From Apostichopus japonicus (Eukaryota > Echinodermata > Holothuroidea > Aspidochirotida > Stichopodidae): a stretch of 64,000 nucleotides of DNA. The stretch covers positions 7,605,001 through 7,669,000 of the forward strand of contig NC_092582.1 in assembly GCF_037975245.1 (NCBI RefSeq), read 5' to 3'. Under the pieces are notes generated by a model. The model made no database searches, had not been told where the DNA came from, and saw only the letters and a program-made list of their open reading frames with translations. Positions 25,301 through 34,339 of the stretch are shown piece after piece. The translations under genes were made by a program, and so were the position numbers. The stretch's first letter is position 1. Every line of letters starts with the position of its first letter.

Positions 25301-27026
25301 GCCAGGCGGAGATCCATCAGCTCACCAGGAGAAGGGACGAAGAGCTTAATATGTTTGTTGAGGTAAAAATGAGATGCAAAGAAATAAAAACAAATGGTAC
25401 CTTGTCATCGTTTGATATTTCATTTCTCAGGCAGCTTATATTATAAAGTTTCTCCCAACGTTGTGCTCTTTGAGAAGTCCATCAACTTGTCCATTTTATC
25501 TAGAAAGGGCCCGGGGGGGAGGGAGGGAGGGGGAAGAAGGGTGAGGGGGGCTTGAAGTAATGGCACAGACATTGAGATCTAACCTTTTGCTCATGTCCTT
25601 TCCTGACTGTGTGTCAAGTGAATCTAACATTGGTTCTTCTTTTATCTTATGTAGCTGCATGAGGCCTTCACTAGTAATAACTCCAGAGGAGATGACATTT
25701 ACTACATCAGCCTTGCTTGGTTCAATCAATGGGAGGCATTTGTCAAAGCCAAAGAACAAGGTAAAATTCAAGCCATTAAAGGTCATCGGCTGTGTCCCTC
25801 GACCCATCCCCACACCCAGAAGGCCTGCACTAGTAATAACTCCAGACGAGATGAAAATCAGCCTTGCTTGGTTCAATCAATGGGAGGCATTTGTCAAAGC
25901 CAAAGAACAATATGCAATAGTCTTTAAAGGTCATCAATATTGTCTCTCCCCTTCCCCAACATTCTCCCCTCCCCGCCCGGAGTCCTGCACTAGTAGTAAC
26001 TCCAGACGAGATGACATTTACTACATCAGCCTTGCTTGGTTCAATCAATGGGAGGCATCTGTCAAAGACAATATTATATGGTTGGCTGAATATCTATCTA
26101 TATCTATATCTATCTAGGAAAAGCATCAAACTATCTACGTAAAAACCTAACAATAACTAGTAAGAGACTGGAATTACTTGACCGAATAGTTTAGCGTCTT
26201 CCTGACGCACAAGAGCCCCACATTTAGTGTACTTTAGCAGAATCAGTTAATATCAGATGGCAAATGTAACTAAATCATGCAATGCATCCCCAATGTGCCA
26301 ATCTTACAGTTCACCCATTTTTTTAAGGATCCTACCAAGTTTTCAGGGACGAGCAAAATAGCTTTTGTTTTCTTTTTCATGTCCAGATCCGCCAGGACCA
26401 ATCGATAACAAACCCATCGCCATTATCAAAGATGGACACGCCTTCAATAGACCAGGTCATTTCAAACTTTAATTTTTTGCTTGTTTTTTTTTAAATTTCA
26501 GTGTAACAATTTCATATTGTTTTTGGATTCACTCCACACTTGCAGTGTCCTTCAGTTCTTTAAAGAATAAGAATCAACTGTTTTGAAAACAAATAAAAAG
26601 AACTTAATGTAACCAAGAATAGTCAATCTTTGCTCACCATGGCCTATCTGTATGTCCAGAGTATTGTATGACTCACCATGGCCTATCTGTATGTCCAGAG
26701 AATTGTATGACTCACCATGGCTTATCTGTATGTCCAGAGAATTGTATGGCCTACCATGGCCTATCTCTATAGCTATTTTGAGTTTTTTATCATTCTTTTT
26801 GTCCAAGTAAGAAATGTTTGCATTGAATATTTTTCTGTAACTATAACATACAGGGGGTGGATCTGCTCAAATTTCCGAAGACACTTGGAAGTATTTGCAT
26901 TCTATCTATGACGGTGGACCTGAGATCATTCTGCACGCTAGCCGGCCGGCATTACCGGACACACTTGAAACAGAAGATGAAGAGGAGGAGGATGAGGAGG
27001 AGCAAGCAGAGGAGAACAATAGCTGA
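7266..27026 (+). CDS. USP33: Ubiquitin carboxyl-terminal hydrolase 33/20-like, complete gene, 24 coding exons
   Basis: Deubiquitinating cysteine protease of the USP20/USP33 family; vertebrate members remove ubiquitin from cytosolic and receptor-related substrates. All 24 exons have AG/GT borders and join in one frame (2589 nt, 862 residues plus TGA), slightly shorter than the roughly 910-940 residues of the human proteins. Order: UBP zinc finger (about 7-100, ligands such as C7, H9, C29, C32, C47, C52, H59, H63, C82, C85); Cys box LGNTCYLNA with catalytic C163; QQDAQEF box (about 238-244); a long acidic/basic Ser-rich insert (about 262-380); CxxC pairs C406/C409 and C500/C503 of the USP zinc ribbon; His box GGGHYTAY with H585 and WYEFDD (D602/D603); two DUSP domains (about 647-725 and 748-835); an acidic tail. 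The ATG has a good context (A at -3, G at +4) just after a splice acceptor, so a non-coding 5' exon lies upstream. A single ancestral orthologue of vertebrate USP20 and USP33 is likely, so the symbol is approximate. Confidence 0.95.
8505..8558 (+). CDS. USP33: USP33 coding exon 2 (residues 27-44)
   Basis: Encodes CDSC followed by GPNFWLCLE, the typical second element of the USP20/33 UBP finger. Acceptor tttcaaag, donor GAG|gtatga, phase 0 at both ends. Confidence 0.9.
9089..9151 (+). CDS. USP33: USP33 coding exon 3 (residues 45-65)
   Basis: Encodes CGYVGCGES then DHSSQHS, the core zinc-binding Cys and His residues of the UBP finger. Acceptor cccgtcag, donor GAG|gtaggt. Confidence 0.93.
9160..9245. 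repeat. atttatatagcgctc hairpin repeat in USP33 intron 3
   Basis: ATT run followed by tttatatagcgctcttttcatgc / gcatgttaaagagcgcttta, an inverted pair typical of invertebrate SINE or LINE tails. Two further copies of a neighbouring 150-bp segment follow (9340-9560). Confidence 0.55.
10180..10361 (+). CDS. USP33: USP33 coding exon 4 (residues 66-126)
   Basis: Starts [10 protein letters not shown] and contains [10 protein letters not shown], the end of the UBP finger. The acceptor is tgtcacag; a second AG at 10186-10187 would break the frame. Donor AG|gtagag, phase 2. Confidence 0.88.
10946..11312 (+). mobile_element. tRNA-derived SINE in USP33 intron 4
   Basis: tRNA-like head with A-box-like tggctaaggcatcgg and B box ggttcgagtcc, then the ttcttgggcaaggcacttta block found in several metazoan SINE families, and an ataataatgataataata tail. 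Confidence 0.8.
11379..11455 (+). CDS. USP33: USP33 coding exon 5 (residues 126-152)
   Basis: Linker between the zinc finger and the catalytic domain, rich in Asp/Glu ([10 protein letters not shown]). Acceptor ttgatcag, donor AGAG|gtaaat, phase 1. Confidence 0.88.
11698..11876. mobile_element. Palindromic hairpin MITE in USP33 intron 5
   Basis: Left arm tatacaaataatgaatggtt...gtgcaatagtgcaaatattt, right arm its reverse complement; loop around cgaggcacagcctcg. A 129-codon open frame across it is not supported as a gene. Confidence 0.8.
12403..12472 (+). CDS. USP33: USP33 coding exon 6, catalytic cysteine exon (residues 152-175)
   Basis: Encodes [17 protein letters not shown], the USP Cys box with nucleophile C163. 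The last 37 nt and the donor (TG|gtgagt) are the first unit of a 51-bp tandem repeat that runs into the intron. Confidence 0.96.
12436..12800 (+). repeat. 51-bp minisatellite built from the end of USP33 exon 6 and its splice donor
   Basis: Seven units start at 12436, 12487, 12538, 12589, 12640, 12691 and 12742, with a partial eighth. Each carries the exon end (gctggcatacaagccttgtc), the donor and about 10 intron bases. The first unit is the genuine exon end. In the exon frame each donor is followed at once by TGA, so use of a later donor would end the protein. Confidence 0.95.
13136..13249 (+). CDS. USP33: USP33 coding exon 7 (residues 175-213)
   Basis: Starts [11 protein letters not shown] and continues through [14 protein letters not shown], a close match to USP20/33 just after the Cys box. 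Acceptor acttccag, donor AAAAG|gtattg. Confidence 0.93.
13908..13986 (+). CDS. USP33: USP33 coding exon 8 (residues 213-239)
   Basis: Ends in FKGYTQQ, which with exon 9 gives the QQDAQEF motif of USP enzymes. Acceptor tctttcag, donor CAG|gtcagt, phase 0. Confidence 0.92.
15000..15420 (+). CDS. USP33: USP33 coding exon 9 with acidic/Ser-rich insert (residues 240-380)
   Basis: Begins [20 protein letters not shown] and then encodes a low-complexity insert rich in Glu, Asp, Ser and Arg, as in the disordered insert of vertebrate USP20/33. The donor used here is GTAGAG|gtttgt. A GT at 15415 is a competing donor, but the chosen one keeps frame with exon 10 and leaves no extra residues unexplained. 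Confidence 0.9.
15718..15861 (+). CDS. USP33: USP33 coding exon 10 (residues 380-428)
   Basis: Encodes [18 protein letters not shown] and [11 protein letters not shown], a USP fingers segment with the first CxxC (C406, C409). Acceptor atttcag, donor CCAG|gtaggt, phase 1. Confidence 0.95.
16097..16498. mobile_element. Foldback MITE in USP33 intron 10
   Basis: Two arms of about 170 bp, inverted: left contains gaagaggaacataatctta and ttgaagttatctgatattc, right the reverse complements. Outer ends aaaagaaatgtccaggtc / gacctggactattccttt. Confidence 0.88.
17266..17383 (+). CDS. USP33: USP33 coding exon 11 (residues 428-467)
   Basis: Encodes [10 protein letters not shown] and a Trp-rich end ([12 protein letters not shown]), which fits the membrane-proximal-like insert in vertebrate homologues. 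Acceptor ttttag, donor TGG|gtaagt. Confidence 0.88.
18256..18335 (+). CDS. USP33: USP33 coding exon 12 (residues 467-494)
   Basis: Encodes [19 protein letters not shown], matching the PSWFWGPVVTL region of the family. Acceptor attacag, donor AAAG|gtatat. Confidence 0.93.
18520..18790. repeat. Tandem gtgtgagaaagtaagtat repeat in USP33 intron 12
   Basis: Alternating gtgtgagaaagtaagtat and acagtgtgtgagtatact blocks; long open frames here are repeat artefacts. Confidence 0.88.
19120..19153 (+). CDS. USP33: USP33 coding exon 13, 34-nt micro-exon (residues 494-505)
   Basis: Encodes [12 protein letters not shown]500 and C503 form the second CxxC of the zinc ribbon. Acceptor cattacag, donor AAT|gtgagt. 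Confidence 0.93.
19443..19488 (+). CDS. USP33: USP33 coding exon 14 (residues 505-520)
   Basis: Encodes [15 protein letters not shown], matching LRNGVKF of vertebrate USP33. Acceptor gttgcag, donor GAG|gtatgc, phase 0. Confidence 0.93.
20510..20630 (+). CDS. USP33: USP33 coding exon 15 (residues 521-561)
   Basis: Encodes [15 protein letters not shown] and [10 protein letters not shown], a core catalytic strand of USPs. Acceptor attccaag, donor AAAG|gtgagg. Confidence 0.95.
21243..21308 (+). CDS. USP33: USP33 coding exon 16 (residues 561-583)
   Basis: Encodes [15 protein letters not shown], directly before the His box. Acceptor gctcacag, donor GGAG|gtgaga. Confidence 0.95.
22219..22345 (+). 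CDS. USP33: USP33 coding exon 17, catalytic histidine exon (residues 583-625)
   Basis: Encodes [10 protein letters not shown] with catalytic H585, then WYEFDD and AYVLFYK, the end of the protease fold. Acceptor tcaaacag, donor TACAA|gtaagt. Confidence 0.96.
23312..23375 (+). CDS. USP33: USP33 coding exon 18 (residues 625-646)
   Basis: Short charged helical linker ([17 protein letters not shown]) between the protease and the first DUSP domain. Acceptor tttttag, donor GAG|gtaggt. Confidence 0.88.
23978..24083 (+). CDS. USP33: USP33 coding exon 19, DUSP1 start (residues 647-682)
   Basis: Encodes [20 protein letters not shown], the first DUSP domain. Acceptor cctcacag, donor GGAG|gtgagt. Confidence 0.95.
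24558..24639 (+). CDS. USP33: USP33 coding exon 20, DUSP1 middle (residues 682-709)
   Basis: Encodes [20 protein letters not shown], continuing DUSP1 (family GIPPHK). Acceptor tatttag, donor AACAG|gtaggt. Confidence 0.94.
25111..25215 (+). mobile_element. tRNA-like SINE fragment in USP33 intron 20
   Basis: ggagtgttagctcagtggtta resembles an A box region and gcgagttcctgc a weak B box; a short tail of tacatacatac follows. Not a functional tRNA: no proper acceptor stem. Confidence 0.5.
25248..25362 (+). CDS. USP33: USP33 coding exon 21, DUSP1 end (residues 709-747)
   Basis: Encodes [11 protein letters not shown] and CSICQAEI, the YGGGP-like end of DUSP1. Acceptor ttttcag, donor GAG|gtaaaa, phase 0. 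Confidence 0.95.
25655..25760 (+). CDS. USP33: USP33 coding exon 22, DUSP2 start (residues 748-783)
   Basis: Encodes [20 protein letters not shown], the start of DUSP2. Acceptor tatgtag, donor CAAG|gtaaaa. Two defective copies of this exon follow in the intron. Confidence 0.95.
25827..26075 (+). pseudogene. Two ghost copies of USP33 exon 22
   Basis: Segments at about 25827-25912 and 25987-26075 repeat most of exon 22. The first lacks the bases coding the YY of YYISLAW; both have lost the GT donor and lack the original acceptor. They lie in intron 22 with a pyrimidine-rich spacer between them and look like partial tandem duplications that no longer splice. Confidence 0.85.
26387..26455 (+). 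CDS. USP33: USP33 coding exon 23 (residues 783-806)
   Basis: Encodes [17 protein letters not shown], the conserved PPGPIDN of DUSP2. Acceptor tgtccag, donor CCAG|gtcatt. Confidence 0.94.
26630..26765. repeat. 39-bp tandem repeat in USP33 intron 23
   Basis: Four copies of tcaccatggcctatctgtat plus gtccagagaattgtatgac. Confidence 0.88.
26854..27026 (+). CDS. USP33: USP33 terminal coding exon 24 (residues 806-862)
   Basis: Encodes [19 protein letters not shown], the end of DUSP2, then a run of Glu/Asp and TGA at 27024. Acceptor acatacag. The acidic tail replaces the longer vertebrate C-terminus. Confidence 0.95.
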
Positions 27027-27208
27027 AAAATAACAATGCTTGTCTTTGTTTCTATAAATGTATTGCATCATTGTTTCCTTTGTGGCTGCATTTTCATCTT
27101 CAATTTCATGACACTTTTTTTGTTTATTCCAAAACAAGAAACCTAGGTATGTACCTACTTACAGACACCCATACATACATACTTACACACATGCAGCATA
27201 GCTGTGAA

Positions 27209-27602
27209 CATAGGCGTAGGAGCCCAATTTGATTGGGGGGGGGGGGGGGGGGCTGTAACCACTTACACGAAAAATATAACCAAAAATGTTTGCGCACTCC
27301 ACGCGCGTTCAACATGTTAATGTGCATATCATATAGGCGTGCATCGTTTATTACATCGCATGCCAATTACATGCAATCATTTGCCATGTTATTACCCTTC
27401 CATATTGGTTAGAATTTTTGGGGAAGCCGTTACAATAATAATGATAATATTAATATAAGTTTAACCATTGAAAAACACATTGCAATTTATTTTCTTTCAG
27501 TATGTGCCCGAAATATCAGCATATTGCCCGAATTTTCACCAAAATAGTTGGTTGGGGGAGGCTGCAGCTCCCCCAGCCCCCCCCCGCCTCCTACGCCTAT
27601 TT
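27209..27602. mobile_element. MITE-like element with ataggcgtaggag ends
   Basis: Inverted ends ataggcgtaggag / ctcctacgcctat with G and C runs beside them. The 20-mer acacatgcagcatagctgtg occurs on both sides (27188 and 27663), so the segment lies in a local duplication. No clear 8-bp target duplication. Confidence 0.6.
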
Positions 27603-27748
27603 ACATACATACATGCATACTTACACATTAAACATACATACATATTATTGATTAAAATCAATACACATGCAGCATAGCTGTGAATGGATGTATTCTAGGA
27701 ATACAATATATGGGTGAGAACCACACTCATGCTCCAAAGAGAAAGATC

Positions 27749-28112
27749 CAAGGGCGTAGGAACCGGGGGGGCTGGGGGGCACCAGCCCCCCAGTGAAAAA
27801 TATGGAGGGGCGGAAGTATCATTCCGCCCCCCGCTTTGCAAGTCAGAAAACCCCTTTTTCATTTCCAAATGGGAAAAAATTCTCATTTGGAGCACCAAAT
27901 TGCATCTAAGGCCAGGTGAAAATGCAAAATTATATACAAAATGGAGTGGGTGGGTTGAAGTGTGCTATATTGCACCAAATTGCATCTGAGGCCACCTGGA
28001 AATGCAAAAGAAATCAAAAGGGGAGGGGGACACCCCCTCCCCTTAGACCCCTCCCCCAGGCAGGCCATCAGTCTTCAGCCCCCCCACTCAAAAGTACCTT
28101 CCTACGCCACTG
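27749..28112. mobile_element. hAT-like MITE downstream of USP33
   Basis: 364 bp, ends CAAGGGCGTAGGAA and CAGTGGCGTAGGAA (inverted), perfect 8-bp duplication gaaagatc (27741-27748, 28113-28120). Contains the direct repeat caccaaattgcatctaaggcca twice. Confidence 0.9.
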
Positions 28113-28651
28113 GAAAGATCACAATAAGCAACTGTGACATGATTAAACTTATTGGTTATAAAGATATAAATAACAAGTAAAATATGCCTCCAGTCCCTCC
28201 ATAAATCAGACACTTTAAACTAGTGACCTATGAAGAGCTCATGCCATTTCCAGATCCTGTATCAGTTTTTACTCGATGAATCATTGCTATACATGCTTTA
28301 CTTCCTTAATACGGAAATTTGAGCAAATGGGTGTTTAAGATTCAGGTATTTGATCCTCCTGTAGTTCTGAATCTGTTCTTTTTTTTAAAAAAAAAAGGAA
28401 AAGGAAATATTAACTAATATGACAAATATCTGGAACCATGAAATCACCTGATGACCATATTTGGAACTCGAGGGTTACCGGCCGTAAAAGCCATTAAAAG
28501 TACAGAGATGATGTACGTGCATGAACACAGTGTGAAATTGTATGGCCCCACTTAAGGTCATGTGTGGTGAAATGACCCGAGCATCGAAATGATTGTATAA
28601 ACGTGGAATTGTTGTCAGTTTGATTATTCATCATGTATAGGCCATTATTCA

Positions 28652-28708
<57 letters not shown>

Positions 28709-28825
28709 GAATAATTTTATCCGAAAATAATGTACAAATATGGTCATACCGCCATTAACAAAGAAAGAAAAAACATGGAGTATGCTATTATTTTCCGTAT
28801 TTTTTTTTTTGGTATGTATAAAAAC

Positions 28826-29193
28826 AGGAAGTGAAAGTTACCTGGAAACTAGTAAGGAAGCTAACTACATATTCAGCTAACGTGGAAGTATTTGTTGTAC
28901 AAATGCCAGTGCTATTTAGGAAGTGAAAGTTACCTGGAAACTAGTAAGGAAGCTAACTACATATTCAGCTAACGTGGAAGTATTTGTTGTACAAATGCCA
29001 GTGCTATTTAGGAAGTGAAAGTTACCTGGAAACTAGTAAGGAAGCTAACTACATATTCAGCTAACGTGGAAGTATTTGTTGTACAAATGCCAGTGCTATT
29101 TAGGAAGTGAAAGTTACCTGGAAACTAGTAAGGAAGCTAACTACATATTCAGATAACGTGGAAGTATGTGTTGTACAAACGCCAGTGCTATTT
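28826..29193 (+). repeat. 92-bp tandem repeat, four units, downstream of USP33
   Basis: gtgaaagttacctggaaact recurs at 28831, 28923, 29015 and 29107; the last unit carries small changes. Within the possible 3' UTR. Confidence 0.95.
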
Positions 29194-29263
29194 ATGTGTT
29201 TTGTTTCAAATGTAACACACAAATTTATATGTGTGTTACTGCGGACAATTTTTTTTAAAAAAT

Positions 29264-29269
29264 AATAAA
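29264..29269 (+). promoter_or_regulatory. Candidate USP33 polyadenylation signal
   Basis: AATAAA followed within about 10 bases by a GT/T-rich stretch (gtgtgttctttgttc). If used, the 3' UTR would be about 2.2 kb and would contain two MITEs and a 92-bp tandem repeat. A nearer site may exist. Confidence 0.3.
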
Positions 29270-29569
29270 AGTGTGTTCTTTGTTCATATTGGATCTGTCT
29301 GGCAGTAGATGTTATAAGCTGTCTTTATCAAATCTAATTGGTACATAAGGATTGGTTAGCCGTTGAAATGTCTTTTCTGTTTTAAGAGAAACCATGGCAA
29401 CCACAATTAGACAATACACGGTATTGTTTTTCAACAATATGTCAATATTTTGTGCAATGTAGGGAGCTTTTTTTATCTCTTTACCTCTGAAAGTAAACTT
29501 TATATGAATGGTACTGTGGCTGTCCTTCTTCTGAACTTGTTTTATGTATAGAGTATTCTTTGATTTGCT

Positions 29570-29672
29570 ATAGCATGAGATATTAATCCCTTTATAGACC
29601 TAGATAGTAATCCCTTACAGACCTAGATATTAATCCCTTGTAGACCTAGATATTAATCCCTTGTAGACCTAA
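29570..29672. repeat. 23-24-bp tandem repeat
   Basis: Four copies of tagacctagatattaatccc. Confidence 0.85.
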
Positions 29673-30322
29673 GGATATGCCGACTTCAATATAGAAGATA
29701 TATGTAACAATAAGTAGTAGTCTTGTCTCTTTTCTTGTGGTGGCTTCATGCTATATTATGTGGCATATTTTGGATTATTTAATAATAATTATATATTGAC
29801 TATATTTGGACGATACATGAAGGAAAGGGGGGGTGGGCGGACTAGGCAAGGGTGTAGTTGATGCCAACGACATAAATTTAATTGTTTAGACGTCAAATGA
29901 TGCACTGAGGTGAAAAACCTTTCCCCTCACCCCCCCCCGGTGGGTGTAAGGATCTGTCCATTTTAGTATGTGATTGACAACACATAAGTAAACAGTTTTA
30001 GAGAATTAAGGGCAGACGATATAAGGAAGGGGGGGGTGGGGGCGATGTGGAACACTTTCTCGCAAGAGAAGACAAATTTGAGCGAGTACAAAGGGTGCAA
30101 TCAATGAGTTCTAAGCCGACCTTGAAAATTCGTGAAATTGTTCCTCTCCAGATTAAAGGAGTGCAATCAACACGATGTATTACCTTACACGATGCAAATT
30201 CCGATGAAAATGGATATTAACAATAAAGTTTAACACCCCACCCCCCCCCTTACTTATACGAGGGGCATTTAAAGACCCTTGAATCTCACCCCTAGCTGCC
30301 AGTATGAGCATATGCAATAAGC

Positions 30323-30638
30323 AGGCGCGTATCCAGGGGGGGGGGTGGTTGAGGGCGCGCGCCCCCTGGTAAGAAAAATGGAGAGAAAAACGAGGGGAAA
30401 AGAAAGAGGAGGAAGGAAGGGAAAAGGAAAGAAAAGAGAGCAAATGAGAATGGAGGGAGTAGAAGAAAAACGCCAAGACAACGGGAAGAGGAACAGTAAC
30501 ATAATTACAGCGCTGATCCCTATTATATACACAGAGTAGCCAGTGACGGATCGAGGATTTCGGTAGGGGCGTGCGCCTCAACCTACCCCTTACACCGACA
30601 ACTCCATTTTTGAAGTTTCAATTTTCTCTCTCTCACTA

Positions 30639-30707
<69 letters not shown>

Positions 30708-30885
30708 CTATATATGGTCTATAACGCGTGTGTGTGTATATGGACGTCTTAAACAATTGTGCTATGAAACCAATTGTGACTGGTCTCGAACATTCAGTAT
30801 TAGACCAGGATCTATATGCGAACTGCACTAGATATATATCCTTCGATGCAACACTGCCATCCAGAGATAAAATGTTATACACTCC
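30323..30885 (-). repeat. Repeat family 2, copy B
   Basis: Reverse orientation: CAGGCGCGTATCCAGGGGGG end, polypurine tract, the cgatccgtcactgg block, a long TA microsatellite (30640-30702) and the ctggatggcagtgttgca end. No interruption. Confidence 0.75.
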
Positions 30886-31736
30886 GACCTAAAAGCTAAT
30901 TGTTACCCTAAACCTAGTACCGTAACTCGTACAATGAATCTAAAAATAAATTCCGCATGTGATTGGAAAATTGAGCACATCTCCTGTGAATATCTGGTAG
31001 TGGATCCAAGGGCGTATCATGGGGGGGGGACGCACCCATCACTTCTGGAGATTGTTCCCATCTGCATGAAAACCGCGCGCCCCACAACCCTACGCCCCAC
31101 CCCTCTTATCGCTTCCCGATGTGTTACGAAACTGAATTAATGACCCTCGCCCGTAGTACCAAGACCTTGACAAAATCCGACAACACACCACTTCATCGAT
31201 AACAAGTGATCGGGTTGTGTATTAGTGACGTCTAGAGTTTGCCACTTACCTGCATGGAGTGTGACCACTCCCGATTTTGCAATTCCCCCGAAAAATTCCA
31301 CAAGGACACTATACTGTATGGATATCAAGCAATATCTAGCGATATCTAGGTATGAAAATCCAAAGATCTTCCCTAAACTGAAGGCAGATAGAAAATCGAA
31401 GCCTTCAGTGTGTAATGAACTTGAAACTGCAACTTTCGAAATGTGGGGCATTGCACAATAAACAGATGAAAGTTATTTATTTCAGTCTCATTTCAATTAC
31501 TCGAATTTGTAAAGCAATCAGCAGATATCACATCATATCAGTGAGCATGAAAACGGCGTTCCAGGATGAACAACCTCCAAATTGTATATGTGTGTAGTGT
31601 TCGGTTTCGGAAATATCTGATATTTTTTTCATATCCTTCATGTAAAAGAATAATTCAAACCGGAAACAAAATCTGCCGATAATATCATATATGATAATGA
31701 TCAAACTGGGAAAACATTGCACCAGACAGTGGCGGA

Positions 31737-33685
31737 GAAACAGGGGGGGTTGGGGGGGGTTTTAACCCCCCCACTTTTTGAAGAGGGGGGGTTGGCCCAC
31801 ACAATCAACCCCCCCTAGTTTTAGCCAGTAATGTTCTGTTATAGCCTATGTTATGTGCTCCAAATGGCATAATAAATCAAATTATTGAATTTGAAATTGT
31901 TAAAGTCATGTCAACCTTTTACCTGGTAGGCTACATCAACAATTAACGACCGAAAACCGAGTTAGAATTGACCCACACATTATTTCTAGCCCCTTTCCCC
32001 CACCTTGCGCATTGGAACTTGTAGCTCATAGCGCTAACTTCACCCCACAACAGACATACACAAAATAACGTTTTGTTGCTGTTGAATAGCTTTGGAACTG
32101 TATACACTTGCCAACTTCAACGAGGTGAAGGAAGGAAAAGAAAAAGAAGAAAGAGAGAAAAGGAGAAAAGGATGGAGTAGAAAATACGGGAAAACGGGAA
32201 GAGAAAGAGGAACAGTGACAAAATTATTCGAATTTGTAAAGCAAACAGCAGATATCACATCATATCAGTGAGCATGAAAATGGCGTTCCACGATAAACAG
32301 CCTCCAAACCATGGGCGCAGATCCTGGTGAAGACAGCGGGACGCGTCCCCACCAACTTTTTCAGTAGTGGGGACATGATATACCGTGTCCCCACCAATTT
32401 GTCTTGACCAATAGCTGCATTTCAAGTTCCCCTGTATTGAACTTTGGCGCAGTTTGATCCAGCATTGTGCAAATGACATGCAGCAGTTCTCATTTTATTG
32501 TATTGTATCCACAGTTGTTAAATATAGGACGGAAATCGCATTTGCGGCAGTCTATATTTGTTTTCTGGGAGAGGACCCCAGACCCATCGTATATACAAAA
32601 GTCTACTTGGATTATTTGACCCCTGATTTTCTTTCTGCAGACGCCCATGTATTTCTCCAAACCAAATTTCTAAGCCATGAGATCTAAAACTTAAGGAGGT
32701 TTAGGAGCATCATTAGGTCTGGGAAGTGTTATTTCCGGCGATCTGGGAGGTATATTTGCCCAAAAAATCGTACGCTACGCGCGAACCCATGGTCGCGCTC
32801 CGCTTAGATAGTATCAGAGAGCATACACGCGTCCCCACCATTATCCAACACTGATCTGCGCCCATGCTCAAAACTGTCGATGTGTGTATAGTGTTCGGTT
32901 TTGGAAATATCTGGTATATTTTTATTTCCATCAACGAAATGTTTTAATTGCGGTCTGAATTTTCGAAAATTCCCTAACCAACATTCTTCATCATACTTCA
33001 TCATACTCGTGCAATTTTGACCCGTCTGTTAGGTTTTGAAGGAGGTTTTTTCTATATCGGTTGTCCATAGATGATATTTTGTGCAACATTATGGGTATGT
33101 TTTGAAGTGAATTTATTCACGAGAATTGTGAATTTTCAAATTCTGAACAGTGGGGCTGACGGATACTGTGGGCCGCGATGAAGAATCACCTACAAAAGCA
33201 ATGATCCACAGGATATGTGATGAAGTCGAACATGATGTGTGACTGGTGACAATCTTCAAAAAGGTTATAGATGAGAAAAAAGGGTATTTGGAAATACTTG
33301 GTTCTCAGGCAAAAGTGTACATATGGTTGGTCAGTTTCAAGCCCGAGAAGTGCCATTTCCGGTGATCTGGGGGTACCAAAACCAGAAATTTGCTTGTACG
33401 CTGCGCGCCAACCAATGGTGGCACTCCGCGTAGAAAGTAATACGCGCCCCCCGGGTTGGAAAATCCTGCATACGCCCCTGGTTAAATGCAGCTTTTCAAG
33501 GCCTGGGCAGTGCCATTTACTGCAATCTGGGAGGCAATATTTGCCAAAAGATTCTTGTGCACTTCGCGCCAACTTATGGTGGCGCTCCACTTAGATAGTG
33601 AGCCAGCAGTTATGACTTTTTATTTCATCAATGGCCTGCAACCCCCCCCCCCCCCCCCACTTCTGACAAGAAATCTCCGCCACTG
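31737..33685. mobile_element. hAT-like non-autonomous element, copy B (inverted)
   Basis: Reverse-complement homologue of 2831-4791 across its whole length (1949 bp), with its own perfect 8-bp duplication gcaccaga (31729-31736, 33686-33693). Confidence 0.9.
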
Positions 33686-33819
33686 GCACCAGATAGCAAT
33701 TGTTCCAAAATTTCCCCTACCCCCAAATCAAATTGGGCTCCTACGCCTATGACTATACACACATATACAGTTTGGAGGCTGTTCATCCTGGGAACGCCAT
33801 TTTCACGCTCACTGATATG

Positions 33820-34185
33820 AGTTGACGAGATATGATAAGTTGTCAATTAAACATTTTGCAGAAATTTGTTGAATTGCTCAGATGGAATGAAGTGAACAAT
33901 TAAACATTTTGCAGAAGAATATTGAATTGACGAGATACGATTAGTTGTCAATTAAAAAAATTGCAGAAAGTTGCTCAATTGCTCAGTTGAATGAAGTTAA
34001 CAATTAAATATTGTTAAGAAAAATGTTGAATTGACGAGGCATGATAAGTTGTCAATTAAACATTTTGCAGAAAATGTTTGAATTACTCAGTTGGAATGAA
34101 GTGAACAATTGAACATTTTCAGAAAAACATTGAATTGACGAGATCTGATAAATTGTCAATTGAACATTTCGCAGAAAAATGTTTG
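33820..34185. repeat. 104-bp tandem repeat, about 3.5 units
   Basis: ttgacgagatatgataagtt-like starts at 33824, 33929, 34033 and 34137, each followed by caattaaacattttgcagaa. Confidence 0.88.
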
Positions 34186-34339
34186 GTTGTTCTGTTAAAG
34201 CAACAGAGCAATCCAAAAATTTTCTGATATTTGATAAGATATTATCTTGTTATCTAAACAATTTACTGACAAATGTTGACTTATTGGGGCAAAGTTTTCT
34301 TATGTTGATGGTACTTTTAAGCTTCCGTACAATAGCATT

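Noticed and set aside
25560-26117. 185-codon plus-strand open frame
   Set aside because: It reads a wrong frame through exon 22, its intron and the ghost exon copies.
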